NCBI GenBank assembly: GCA_032718475.1
Contig: JAUCBJ010008313.1
Location: 186,001 to 250,000, forward strand
From: Nemertoderma westbladi
Lineage: Eukaryota; Xenacoelomorpha; Nemertodermatida; Nemertodermatidae
Reading direction: 5' to 3'
Length of the DNA: 64,000 nt
The stretch's first letter is position 1, and the number at the start of each line of letters is the position of its first letter. Positions 1 through 9,770 of this stretch are shown here, piece by piece. Below the pieces are notes generated by a model. That model was not told the DNA's origin and did not search any database. It was given only the letters and a program-made list of their open reading frames with translations. The position numbers and the translations under genes were made by a program.

Positions 1-733
1 TTTGGAATATCGATAAATAATTACAAAACCCTCAATCTTCTTGATATACTGAAGGTAAGAGAGACTGGTTACATATAACGATTGCGACTTACATTAAAGT
101 GGTTTTGAAGTGAATCTAATGCTATTTCATAGGCACTACAAGTATCGGTTGTTGTTCTCTTTATATGTGACTAAAATTAGTGAAGGTCGGCAGATCGGTG
201 TGCAGCATTGTGCAGTAGTGTGTATGATTGTGACTGATAACAAAGCATCTCCTAAAGAATGCGCTATATACGTGAATCCACAGCCATCCCGTTGTGTCTA
301 GTTTAAGTCATAACTCTGTTTACATATTTAGAGCGCCACTTCCTAAAGGAACTGTTAATATTTCCCGAAAGTGAATAATATTTGTCAGAGATTATATATT
401 ACGATCAGTCGAATAATACAGTAGGCCTACACCGCAATAAGGTTAGGCTTCCGAATCCAGTCTCCCGGGTATATCCAGCGGGTGAATGGTCGCGCATAGA
501 CTGGCTTCGGCTAATGTAGTATATCAAATACTCGTCATAGGCTAAAGTCGATTTATTATCTAGAAGACATCCAAATTTGGCAGGTTAAACTGCTAAAGGT
601 CTGAAAGCGCGAACAATATCTTTCCTTCGGGCATCACGTCCAACATATCTCTGAGGAACTCAGCGATAGGATGGTAAATGCTGCCGGGCATGGAGGTTAT
701 TGGACGTAGGGGGACACCAGCCTTGCAGGGACA
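1..733. other. Left-edge stretch without recognisable gene
   Basis: I see no convincing coding sequence. The longest open frame (63 codons at 110-301) resembles nothing I know. The palindrome GTAGGCCTAC lies at 421-430. Upstream parts of the BEL-1 pol that begins at 734 (gag, protease, LTR) would be expected here but are not recognisable, so BEL-1 appears truncated on its left. Confidence 0.5.
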
Positions 734-2155
734 ATGAGGGAGATGGAGGATGAAGGAGCAGAGGAGCAGCTTAAGAGGCTGCTGAAGCAGGACTTCGAAG
801 GATTAAAGGAGGCCGGGGTCGGAACCTCGGTAGAGGATAAACAAGCGATAGAAAGTGTAAAGGAGTTGATGAAGTGCGAAGAGGGACGGTACACCATAGG
901 GATGGTGTGGAAACAACCTATGCTACCGTTGCCAGATAACAAAGCGATGGTACTCATGAGGCTTCGCAAGCTGAAGCAGACACTCAGACAGAGCCCCGAG
1001 AAGGATGAGTACATCCACAAGACAATTAAGACATACGTCGAGAAGGGATGGGCCGTGGAGTTACCGGGCGACGAACCAAACATGGACAGAACCTACTATC
1101 TGCCACTGCACGTGGCTTTAGACCCAAAGAAGGGTAAACTGCGGATGGTGGTCGACGCGTCGGCCAAAACGAATGGCAAGAGCCTAAACGACTATCTGCT
1201 TGAGGGCCCCAACATCTATAACTCGGGGATAGAGGTCCTTTTGAGATTCAGAAATGGGAGGCACGCCTTCACGTGTGACATTGAAGGCATGTTCAACCAA
1301 GTCCGTGTGACGGAAAAGGACAGCGACAGTCAGCGCTTCCTATGGTACAACAGTGACGAAGAACCATCTGCGATACCGATGTACAAAATGGTGGTGCAAA
1401 ACATGGGGGCCAAGTCATCCTCATTTACAATGACTATGGCTGTGAGAGATACGGTAGAGGGCAAAGAAGGAGAGTATAGTGCGAAGGCGATCGACATGAT
1501 TCGACATGGTTTCTATGTAGACGATGGGATGGGATGGGATCTGGAAACACGGTTGAAGAAATACTGGAGATAGGGCGCGAGGTTCGCGACATCCTAAAAG
1601 GATCCAGTTTCAACCTGAATAAGTTGCAGTCCAGCTCTGTGGAATTCGTGAAGGCCATAGAAGACAAACACCCAGAGTCGACCATGGACAACCCCACAAC
1701 AGCAAAGGGGCAGGATATGGCGAACAAGAGAGTGGAGTCTCAGCAGAAGGCGCTAGGGATCGTGTGGAACCATGAGACGGACGAATTGGAGTATCAACTG
1801 AGCCAAGAGGGTGCAGACATCCACACTAAGCGGGGCTATGTATCATACATGGCGGGTATCATACGCAAGGATATACGATCCCCTAGGCCTAGCATCCCCA
1901 TTGTTAGTCACGGGGAAACAGATACTAAAGAAAGTATACAAGTTAAAGGATGAGTGGGATACAGAGGTCCCGGAAGAAATAAGTAAACAGTGGAATAAGT
2001 GGACGGGGAGTCTGGAGCAGATGGGGACGTACAGTATGTCACGCGTGTTTTTCCCGGATGGACATGACGGACTTGGATCTACACATGTTTTCCGATGCAT
2101 CTTTGGAAGCAAATGGAGCGGCACTTTATTTGATACAGCGAAAGAGGGTTCATAA
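734..2155 (+). pseudogene. BEL-1 reverse transcriptase and connection domain, frame-broken
   Basis: This is the reverse transcriptase of a Pao-type element, which copies element RNA into DNA. The first frame (734-1573) carries the pre-RT region ending in a 'GMVWKQPM' type segment, then 'RMVVDAS', 'CDIEGMFNQV' and the catalytic YVDD at 1514-1525. The reading then moves to a second frame (about 1534-1953), with the 'FNLNKLQS' and 'ALGIVWN' segments expected after the active site. A third frame (about 1811-2155) has the 'YDPLGLASP' connection motif typical of Pao. There are therefore at least two frameshifts, near 1540-1570 and near 1870. Gag and protease are absent upstream. The family call is firm; the exact shift points are inferred from where homology changes frame. 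Confidence 0.8.
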
Positions 2156-2723
2156 GCCTAGACTTGCATTTAGTAAAGCGAAGTCGACGCCACCAGATTC
2201 AGCGTCAGTGCCAAAACTTGAGCCGACAGCTGCGAGGTTAGGAGTAAGGGCCACAGCTTACTTGATGGACACTATATCCAACATAGTGGAGACACACTAC
2301 TGGAAGGACTCCATGGTAGTGCTAGGGTGGCTACATAACGAGAAGACAAGATACCCTATATTCGTCGCGAATAGGGTAGACGAGATAAGGGCGACGAATG
2401 ACCTAGAAAGGTGGCATTATTGCCCCACCGACGACAATCCAGAGGATCTGTTATCGATGGGCATGGCACGCCAAACTTTCTCAAAGAAGGAAGGGTTGTG
2501 GCAGCACGGGCCACACTTCCTGAATGATAGATCAGCCTGGCCACCAAAGAGGAAGGTGGACCCGGGCTCAGAGGAAGTAGTAGCAGAAGAAGAGGGGGAG
2601 GATTCAGGAGGGGAAGAGATATACAGCCAGTTTGTGAGGGAGATCAAGGAAGTGCCACCGAAATTAGAAGATCCATGTGACAACCCGACGGATAGGTTGC
2701 TCAGTTACAGCTCCAAGGTATAA
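2058..2723 (+). pseudogene. BEL-1 RNase H-like domain
   Basis: The frame opens with 'DLHMFSDAS', the first acidic motif of Pao RNase H. It continues with 'KLEPTAARLG' (second acidic residue), 'WKDSMVVLGWL' and 'DDNPEDLLSMG', the counterpart of the usual NPADLLSRG segment. The domain would degrade RNA in the RNA-DNA hybrid during reverse transcription. It overlaps the preceding connection frame by about 100 bases in a different phase and runs into an acidic linker (about residues 170-205) before the integrase frame, which overlaps it from 2677. The domain itself is open, but it is separated from RT and integrase by frame changes. Confidence 0.75.
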
Positions 2724-4158
2724 GACTAAGAAGTTGGTAGCGTATTGGAGGGCCTACGGGAATTTCCTTAGGGGAGTTGGCAAGGATGCCAAAAGGAAAC
2801 CAACCATAGCTATAGCCGTAATACGATACGAGCAGAGAAAAGACTACGTCGATGAAGTGGACAGAGTTAGCAAGCAACAACACCTTCGTCAAGACAGCGA
2901 ACTCAACACGCTGTCCCCGCAGTTGAATGACGACGGGATTCTGGTGATTAATTCCAGAGTGGTGAACAACAACAGCTTAGTTATCCCACCAAAACCCATA
3001 ATAATCCCTAACAAATCACTGATAGTCCACCAAATCATTTGGGACTCGCATAATTCGATACTACACGGAGGCACGAATCAGACCCTCACAGAGATACGAA
3101 GGGCATTCTGGATCACTCAACTTAGGAAGAAGGTGAAGGCGGTAGTGGGGCAGTGCCAGGCCTGCCGACGGATGAGAAAGGAGAGGGCCGTACAGGAGAT
3201 GGCGCCATTACCGGCCAATAGAGTGAGACAACACGACCCGCCATTCACGCACTGCGGCATAGACATGTTCGGGCCGATTAAGATAAAGGTGATGCGACAC
3301 ACGGAGAAACGCTACGGCATTATCTTCATATGCAACAACACGAGAGCGGTAGGAATAGAACTTGTGCAGGACGCTACGGCATCAGCATTTATTAATGCCT
3401 TAGAAAGATTTGTAAACCGCAAAGGGGGAACAATCACAGTGATATATTCATATAATGGGACCAACTTCATGGGAGCGGAGAACGAGTTGGCCGGGGCCTT
3501 CAACATCCTAGAGGGAGATGATGTCAGGGCGGCTATGAGGAGACAGCAAGAAAAGTGGGAAAGGAGGATGCCGTATGCACCACATACGTTAGGATGTGTA
3601 GAGAGACTTGTTGGAAGTTCTAAGCGTTTAATGACCAAGCTGATGAACACCCACATGGTCACAGAGGACATATTAAGAACAGTGCTAGCCAAGTGCAAGG
3701 GAATCATTAATAGCAGACCGCTATATCCGGAGAATGACGACCCAGAATCACTGGACGTGCTAACACCGGGACACTTTCTGATGGAGAGGCCGACGACCAT
3801 TGACATGCGATGTGTAGACCCAGATGACATACATTCCCGTCAAAGTTGGAAAGTCGCCAAGGTAATAAGTGCTGATTATTGGAGGAGATGGGTAGAGGAA
3901 TATCTTCCCACGTTACACAGGAGGAGTAAGTGGAGAAACACCAATAGGGAGCTAAAGAAGGGTGACTTGGTAATCGTCACTGACGACACAATTATCAATA
4001 ACCAATGGAGTCTATCGAGAGTGGTAGATACTTACCCCAACGAGGACGGAAGAGTCCGGTCGGTGGAAGTGAGAATAGGAGGCAAGATAGGAGCCAAAGA
4101 TAGGAAGACGTACAGGAGGGCTGTAGAAAAGTGCTGCCTATTGGAAGGGGCACCTTAG
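2677..4158 (+). pseudogene. BEL-1 integrase, second catalytic Asp replaced by Tyr
   Basis: This 493-codon frame carries an H2C2 zinc-binding segment (His pair in 'HNSILHGG', Cys pair in 'CQACRR'), the integrase core, and a C-terminal domain with 'KKGDLVIVTDD'. The first catalytic Asp is in 'GIDMFGP' (codon 3262-3264) and the Glu is in 'GCVERLV'. The second Asp, normally in an SDNGTNF-type motif, reads 'SYNGTNF' here: TAT at 3451-3453, one base from an Asp codon. The long open frame with a dead DDE triad suggests that inactivation was recent or that length was kept by chance. The frame ends at 4158 next to a 'GGGTGGGAATGAGGA' purine-rich stretch. Confidence 0.8.
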
Positions 4159-4280
4159 AGTTTAGTCGTCCAAAAATGTTGGACTGAGGGGGGTGGGAAT
4201 GAGGACGAGACGCCCTTCCCACACAAAAATATAAAAAAAAATAATAAGCAAATAATAAAATAAGAAGCGAGATAGTAGAA

Positions 4281-4432
4281 AATTAGAAAGTTAGTTAGAA
4301 GTTAGTAAGAGTTAGTAAGAAGTAAGAAGTTAGAAAGTTAGTTAGAAGTTAGTAAGAGTTAGTAAGAAGTAAGAAGTAAAAAAGTTAGTTAGAAGTTAGT
4401 AAGAGTTAGTAAGAAGTAAGAAGTTAGAAAGT
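4281..4432 (+). repeat. Tandem array of about 47-bp GTTAG/AAG-rich units, left part
   Basis: About three units of a purine-rich repeat (runs of GTTAGAAGTTAGTAAGAG type) end abruptly at 4432. The same array resumes at 8921 in the same phase with about two more units. The array was therefore one block of about five units before the 4433-8920 insertion. Confidence 0.85.
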
Positions 4433-4613
4433 GATTTCCCAGTATATTAACATAAAAAAAACATAATAGCACATTAAACCAAAAAAACTATAGCAAACCC
4501 GCCACCAGCTGTTTCCACAGTGTATCCTAGCAACATTTAAAATAATATAGAAATAAACACAAATAAAAGTATTACAGTAGGCCTACCAGTACAGCCATGG
4601 TGCCAATGCTGTT

Positions 4614-4993
4614 CTAAATACTGCTTGGCAGCCCAGCACCGTCCTCAAACCCCTGCCCACTTCTCCACTTCACCTGCGAGCCCCGTAGACAATGGGAGGC
4701 CCCGCGAATTATCGCGAACTGGACACGAGTTCGGACCCAGCCCATCGTGGTGCTGAAAGGTCGCCCCCAGGAATGGTGCAGCCTATCAGCCAAGATACGG
4801 AGGAGGTTGTTCACCTGCGGAGCAAGTACGCATGACAGGACGCAATAAACGGAAAGAAGTCGCCCCGTTGTGCCATCACTGCTTCCGCGTACAGCCGCTT
4901 CTTTTGGTCTTCGGCCGACTCGAGGACAGACATTGGGGTGCGACCCACATAGGACCTGGCGTCAAGGTTGATAACCCGAATGTCTATCAACAC
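4614..4993 (-). pseudogene. C-terminal tail of the retroelement protein, two frames
   Basis: Frame 4993-4811 carries 'IDIRVINLDARSY' and 'ESAEDQKKRLYAEA', the end of the nuclease-like region. Frame 4814-4614 carries 'NNLLRILADRLHHSW', 'MGWVRTRVQFAIIRGASHCLRG' and ends with a short tail. The second segment aligns by eye with the truncated copy at 9512-9768 ('QQFVKRLSLKLSD', 'RRKISFALLRSSLMCLHGAR'), which confirms that both belong to one family. A phase change lies near 4812. The 3' flank (4433-4610) is AT-rich with no poly(A) run at its end. Confidence 0.65.
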
Positions 4994-5630
4994 GTGGGTT
5001 TAGCGCACCCCGTATCCCCACGTCGCTCCGAAGACCTGAGGCACCCTCAACTCCCTGCTGCTCACGGACAACCGGCTCACAGACTACGTTATGAGGTCCG
5101 CAAGCCATAGCCACGAGGTCTCCAACCACATCCCGTAGTTCATGATGGCGCTGTATAACGAGGACGCCTTTTTTACAATTTAAACCGTGGTTTAAATTGA
5201 AGGCGGCCCCGCACCCATCGCACCAGCTCGGCACCGCCGCCAGGGAGTGGCTGTATCGGATCGCCAGAGCGTCCCGGAACTCCAGGGGGGACAAGTCCAT
5301 CTGGTTGTCAGCCATGGGCAGGGAGGAGATCCACCCACTCGAACGTATGTCGGCGGTACATTGTACAGTCCGCCGGCGGTCTGGTGGCAGTTCCTCCAGC
5401 ACAGCTTCCAAGTTGGATTTCTCCCTCTCAAGCTGCTGCTCCTGTCCTTCCTTCCTTGCCCGCTGTAGACAACCGAGGTGTTGCGCGTTGGAGAACTCAC
5501 GGTGTCCCAAAATGGACTCGGCGAAGGATCGGGTTCCCACCCGCCATACGGCATATGATGTGGGGCCTCGGTTGCGGGATTCCGCAGCCCCATTCCTGCC
5601 ATCCGCGGGGAGAGGGCGAACAGACTGCAT
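4962..5630 (-). pseudogene. CCHC finger and restriction-like endonuclease-like region
   Basis: The C-terminal half of this 222-codon frame has 'WCDGCGAAF' followed by 'NHGLNCKKG', giving a C-x2-C-x7-H-x3-C finger. An 'IQRHHELRDVVGDL' segment follows, then 'CEPVVRE' and 'RSDVGIRG'. This order (CCHC, RHN-like helix, scattered acidic residues, later Lys) is what R2/CRE-type non-LTR elements show around their PD-(D/E)XK-like endonuclease. Here the continuation ('IDIRVINLDA... EDQKKR') is in a third frame (4811-4993). The endonuclease call is an inference from pattern; a phylogeny or structure prediction is needed to settle it. Confidence 0.5.
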
Positions 5631-7129
5631 TCATTGGAGGAGATTGGGCCGCCAAAGACGGCCAGCAGGAATCTCTGTACAATTGCCTCCTCCAGTGGCT
5701 GGTATTTGTCATCACAATCAGGGGATACCCGCTGTAGGTAGGCCCACTCCCTCTGGAGGGAGCAGGCCATGGCGGCGAATGCGGCTTGGGGCTGGGACAC
5801 CGCCATCTCGGCGAGACGGTGCACCGAGGCTACCCAGGCAGCAACCTTGGCACCCTTCCTTTCAGCATCTCCACCAAGAAATCCCCTGAGGAATCGATTT
5901 CCCATCACAATGTTCGGCACGGAATGGCCTGCGAACACTCCTTCTGCTTCCTCCATGAATTGGGGAGCTACCACGAGGTAGCTTTTGCTGGGTTCGGGGA
6001 AGTATCCGAGGGTTGGGCCGAACCGCTGCAATTCGAGGAACCACTCAAGGATGAGTTGCAGTTTACCAGCCACAGACGAGTTGTTGGCGAACCAATTCTG
6101 GAGTACAGGCGGCTTCCGGAGGCGGTGGATGAGGAGGAGGATACCTGAGGAGTACTCCAGCATCGCGAGGGGGTCTCCTTGAGTGGTTCCCTCCTCGCTG
6201 AATAGTATCTCCTCTGTCCCGCGGATGATTAGGATACTGTGTCCCCTGTAGCAATTAAATAGAAACAGGGAGCACCTGAGCCACTGCTGGTGGGCGTTCC
6301 ACAATGTGACCGTCCGGTTCGGCGAGTTGAACACGTTGGATGCGTCAATGAGAAGAACCCCCCAGCCATCCTCCTTCCGCTCCTCGAACAACTCCGCCAT
6401 CATGTGGACAGTGGCCTCCACCCGGGCTGACGTGCCGGCGGAGAGCTGCACGGCGCCGCAGGTCGCAGTGATGTCATCGCCCGTCGCTTCCGCCATGGAT
6501 CGGCCGAGAATCTGCCGCAGACATTCCACGATGCCGATCGTGCGGACCCCTGGGCACTTTTCCAGGGCGATCAAATGGCAGGACATCAGGGCATGCACCG
6601 ACTCCCAGGGTACGACTGAGTTCGCGAGGGCTCTCGCTATTCCCACGTCTGAGTCAAGGAGGCATTCACTGTGGGCACCATACCAGAGGAGGAAGTCGCC
6701 CCACCACATTGAGTCGGTCCCGGCAGGTACGGCTCCGCCGTGTAGTCGGCGCGTTGCAGTCTCGATATGCGAGGCCGTGATGTCCACATCCACTCGAGTA
6801 GGGAGGTCCTGGTCAATTTGGATTAGAGATTCTGGCGGGGGTGGGGAAGCAGGGGGATGCTTGGCTCGTAAAAGGTCAATGACCTTAACCTCCTGCCCTC
6901 CCATATCCACCTCATCATTGGGATCTAACACTCCCCCACTCTCCCGACTCGTTACCCATCTTACTGCGCTGCGGATCTTCCCTTCCAGCATCAACTGAGT
7001 GAACACACGGACAGTGATTTCTTTGTCATCCTCGGCCAACTTACGTTTACCCTTCTGACCCTTCCCAAACTTAAGCGAGCTGCGTTCAGCCTCTTGAAGC
7101 AGCGCCTCAAGCTGCCCAGACTTCAACAT
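5192..7129 (-). pseudogene. Reverse transcriptase with FANN in place of the FADD active site
   Basis: This 645-codon frame begins with a helical region ending in 'VIDLLRAKHPPA', then RT motifs: 'LLIDASNVFNSPNR' (palm motif A, with Asp), 'EGTTQGDPLAM' (motif B), and motif C. Motif C should read F/Y-A-D-D but reads FANN (plus-strand 6080-6091), so both metal-binding aspartates are asparagine. The enzyme would copy element RNA at the target; this copy cannot be active. Near the C-terminus the frame goes out of phase with conserved sequence, and the true C-terminal domain lies in the next frame (4962-5630). The DASN and TQGDPLAM signatures also occur in the relic at 45544-47210. Confidence 0.75.
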
Positions 7130-7149
7130 CTCCAGAAGATGAAGGAAAA

Positions 7150-7473
7150 TTAAGGAGGAAGGAGAATTAGAAGGCGATGGATATCAGCTGCCTTCATGAC
7201 CTTTGGGTCACAGTGGAGGAGCAGCGACTCGGCTAACTGGATCCGCTCCAAGCGCGCGATGGCGGTGTTGTGCTGCAGCCCCATTAAGAAGGCCCTCGAC
7301 TCTGCCGCAAGCAGCTCGACTATATCTCTCCCTACAGCGCCCCCTGACAGGCTATACTTTGCACCACACAGCTGGGTAGCTCGTCTCCACTGATGGAGGA
7401 GACAATCCGGCGCGGGCCCTTTCCCAACCAAGGGGGGCCCAAAAGCCCTCACCATCAGGTTCTGCGGGTCCAT
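7150..7473 (-). pseudogene. Mid domain upstream of RT
   Basis: A 107-residue frame with 'GGAVGRDIVELLAAESRAFL' and 'ARLERIQLAESLLLHCDP'. It corresponds in position and pattern to the pre-RT region of the related relic at 45873-46481 ('GKAGKDYIEE... KLVRLKMW'). No catalytic motif is visible. It overlaps the end of the PPTQ frame and stops 21 bases before the RT frame begins, so it was probably joined to both. The function of this conserved region is unknown to me; it may help bind RNA or DNA before the RT fingers. Confidence 0.55.
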
Positions 7474-8550
7474 GTTGAACTGGATGACAGTGGGTTCGTA
7501 CTCCAGTGCCGGCCGAAGTGAGTTGTGTCACCAGTAAAAGTGTGGGACCCGTCTGGGTACTGGGGTACAACAGACTAGATGCACCAGGCTGATGTGCGAG
7601 ACCTGCATCATTTGTAGGGGGACCCGTATGACAGGGTGGCCCCAACTGAGTAGGGTGACCCAAGAACTGAGTAGGGGGATCCGTCTGAGTACGGGGGTCT
7701 GTCTGAGTGGGGGGATCCGTCTGAGTAGGGGGATCCAACTGAGTAGGGTGATCCGTCTGGCTAGGGGGACCCAACTGAGTTAGGACACCTGGCTGCGTAA
7801 GGGACACCGACTGAGTAGGGGGATCCGTCTGAGTAGAGCAATCCAACTGAGTAAGGGTTTCCAACTGAGTAGGGGGATCCAACTGCGTAGGGGGATCCAA
7901 CTGCGTAGGGGGACCCAAGAACTGAGTAGGGGGATCCGTCTGAGTAGGGGGATCTGTCACCCCTGAGTAGGGAGATCCAACTGAGTAGGGGGACCCAAGG
8001 ACTGAGTAGGGGGATCCGTCTGGCTAGGGGGGCCCAACTGAGTTATAACACCCATCTGCGTAAGGGACACCAACTGAGTAGAGGGACCCAAGAACTGAGT
8101 AGGGGGATCCGTCTGAGTAGGGGGATCCGTCTGAGTAGTGGGATCCGTCTGTGTAGGGGGATCCATCTGAGTAGTGGGATCCGTCTGAGGAGGGGGATCC
8201 AAATGAGTAGGGGAACCCAAGAGCTGAGTAGGGTGATCCGTCTGGCTAGGGAGACCCAACTGAGATACAACACCCGGCTGCGTAAGGAACACCAACTGAG
8301 TAGGGGGACCCAAGAACCGAGTAGGGGGATCCGTGTGAGTAGGGGGATCAAACTGAGTAGGGGGATCCAAGAGCTGAGTAGGGGGATCCGTATGGCTAGG
8401 GGGACCAAACAGAATTCCAACACCTGGTTGCGTAAGGGACACCAACTGAGTAGGGGGACCCAAGAACCGAGGAGAGGGTACTGTCTGACTAGGGGGATCC
8501 GGTTGAGTAGGGGGATCCGACTGAGTAGGGGTTTCATCGAGGAGTTTCAT
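7352..8550 (-). pseudogene. PPTQ-repeat linker region of the retroelement protein
   Basis: Two minus-strand frames, 8550-7957 and 7960-7352, encode dozens of copies of a 7-residue motif of the type DPPTQ(T/L), with occasional longer inserts (FLGPPTQLVSLTQPGV type). At DNA level this is a 21-base minisatellite with GGGGGATCC and CTGAGTAGG blocks. The two frames meet at about 7957, where a unit variant introduces a TGA and a phase change. The product would be a long, Pro/Thr/Gln-rich, probably disordered linker between the CXC-like segment and the mid domain. The second frame then runs into non-repetitive sequence (about 7550-7352). Repeats may have expanded after the element died, so functional meaning is unsure. 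Confidence 0.6.
7560..8545. repeat. 21-bp minisatellite with GGATCC core
   Basis: Roughly 45 degenerate units of about 21 bases, each with a CTGAGTAGG block and a GGGGGATCC(G/A) block, show periodic larger insertions (CCCAAGAACTGAGTAGG type). On the minus strand it is translatable as PPTQ repeats. Some units vary in length, which breaks the frame. Confidence 0.85.
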
Positions 8551-8698
8551 CGAGGTCCTTCAATGTATCATCTAGTTCAGGTTCGGTCGTCATCTGATCC
8601 ACTGGTTGAGACAGAAAGATTGGAGGAACAACATCCCGACTGGGTAGCGGCTGCAAATACGATCCTGTCAGCACTGCCGACCACGCTCCGTTATCGCA

Positions 8699-8806
8699 CT
8701 AGCAATTCTTCCCCGGAGCACAGCTGGTGCACGGTTCGCCGGCCTTTACGCAGCCACACTTCCTGGTCTTACAGCGACCCGAAATGCAGCCGCAACAGGC
8801 CGACAT
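8699..8806 (-). pseudogene. Cys-rich CXC/tesmin-like N-terminal segment
   Basis: The minus-strand ATG at 8806-8804 opens a 35-residue frame ending in TAG. It contains 'CCGCISGRCKTRKCGC' followed by 'GEPCTSC' and 'KNC', the spacing of a CXC (tesmin/TSO1-like) zinc-binding repeat, which usually binds DNA. The frame continues past the TAG without another stop into 'LDETP', just ahead of the PPTQ linker, where a 13-base direct duplication (GTTTCATCGAG-type, plus strand 8525-8556) shifts the phase. It is probably the N-terminus of the element protein. The CXC assignment rests on cysteine spacing alone. Confidence 0.5.
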
Positions 8807-8920
8807 TCTCAAAAAACGCCACTCGAAATACGATGGAACCGCTTATTCACTCATGTATTACAGTCTTTACAGCAATACTGATGTACTACAGTAACAGGTC
8901 CTCATTAGCCCTTCTGATAT

Positions 8921-9317
8921 TAAGAAGTTAGAAAGTTAGTTAGAAGTTAGTAAGAGTTAGTAAGAAGTAAGAAGTTAGAAAGTTAGTTAGAAGTTAGTAA
9001 GAGTAAGAGGAGAGTTAGAAGTTAGAGAATAGGGAGTGTGGTATATTGGCATACCACGAGAGTACTAGCAGGGTACATAGTACCGTAAGAGTTAGAAGTT
9101 AGAGAATAGGGAGTGTGGTATATTGACATACCACGAGAGTAGTAGTAGGGTACATAGTACCATGAGAGTCAGAAGTTGTGGGCACTGAGAGCGCCACGTA
9201 GTAAGAGAGTAGAGAGTATGGTATGTAGGTATACCATAGAAGTATTAGGGTACATTGTACCGTAGGAGTTAGAAGTTGTGGGCATCAAGAGCGCCACATA
9301 GTAAGAGAGTTGAGTAT
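8921..9317 (+). repeat. Right part of the BEL-1 array and palindrome-bearing repeats
   Basis: The GTTAG/AAG array resumes at 8921 and passes at about 9010 into longer degenerate repeats of about 80-100 bases. These contain GGTATAttGGcATACC-type and GGGTACATAGTACC palindromes and a 'GAGCGCCAC' block. Four units are recognisable before the insertion at 9326, and a fifth follows it (9771-9890). Confidence 0.7.
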
Positions 9318-9325
9318 GGTATATA

Positions 9326-9770
9326 TATTTTTTTTTTTAAGTTACTAGTTTATTATATAATTTGCACAATATCAGCATAACTCTTTTACAGGCACTTTAT
9401 TAATAGAACAAAATAAATAATTCCTACACTGATACCGATAATAAAAAAAAAAATAATAAATAAAGAAAGAAGGGCCTGTTTAGAGGCCTATGACTACCAC
9501 TGACAGTCAGTCTAGCCGGTGTTGGTATCAGCGTTAGTCAGGCGAATCGAGTCTGCGGACACCTGATGATAAACGGGGCGTTTGGTGGCGGATCTCGCTC
9601 CATGGAGACACATCAAACTGGAGCGGAGAAGTGCGAAGCTTATCTTCCTCCGCGTCCAGCAGATACACTCAGAGTAGCTGAGGTCGTGACGATCCGAAAG
9701 TTTAAGCGATAAACGCTTAACGAACTGTTGCATCGCTGGCGCGGTACCACCAAAGGCTGAAAGTATCAGA
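9326..9770 (-). mobile_element. 5'-truncated, A-tailed copy of the DASN-type retroelement
   Basis: On the minus strand the insert starts inside coding sequence (9770), runs through a stop near 9512, a 3' untranslated region with AATAAA signals, and a 12-base A tail (plus-strand T run at about 9328-9339). GGTATATA occurs on both sides (9318-9325 and 9771-9778). These are hallmarks of target-primed insertion with 5' truncation. The flanking GGTATA is repetitive here, so the duplication is suggestive only. Confidence 0.65.
9512..9768 (-). pseudogene. C-terminal fragment of DASN-type RT protein
   Basis: About 85 codons on the minus strand: 'MQQFVKRLSLKLSD', then 'CTRRKISFALLRSSL'-like sequence ('RRKISFALLRSSLMCLHGAR' in full) and a short tail to the stop. 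It matches the last segment of the 4433-8920 element in the pattern LxRLAxxLS...RxxxSFALLRSSxxCLxG. Only the last part of the protein was copied, as in a truncated retroinsertion. The open frame extends further upstream into host repeat sequence and is not meaningful there. Confidence 0.6.

Larger units (their letters stand above)
4433..8920 (-). mobile_element. Non-LTR-like retroelement with DASN/TQGDPLAM RT, inserted in a tandem array
   Basis: The element interrupts the BEL-1 array. The 16 bases TAAGAAGTTAGAAAGT occur immediately left (4417-4432) and right (8921-8936), and the array phase continues across the gap, as expected for a target-site duplication. All coding signatures are on the minus strand, in order from 8806 to 4614: Cys-rich CXC-like segment, PPTQ-repeat linker, mid domain, RT, CCHC plus nuclease-like domain, C-terminal tail. 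No LTRs were found, and no poly(A) is present at the 3' end (4433). Several frameshifts and a mutated RT active site show it is dead. The family is one I associate with uncharacterised RT proteins of marine invertebrates; clade assignment is inference. Confidence 0.75.

Noticed and set aside
110-301. 63-codon frame at the left edge
   Set aside because: Short, with no motif and no promoter or splice context.
5197-5889. 230-codon plus-strand frame, and another at 6306-6998
   Set aside because: Both are opposite the RT protein, with no recognisable motif; their openness comes from the GC-rich coding strand opposite.
5192-7129. DIRS- or BEL-type RT for the minus-strand element
   Set aside because: The DASN, TQGDPLAM and F-A-x-x motifs and the C-terminal CCHC region fit non-LTR RTs. 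There are no LTRs, protease or tyrosine recombinase.
8203-8931. Long plus-strand frame over the minisatellite
   Set aside because: It is the complement of the PPTQ repeats. Any 21-base repeat without stops gives long frames on both strands, and the family signatures are on the minus strand.
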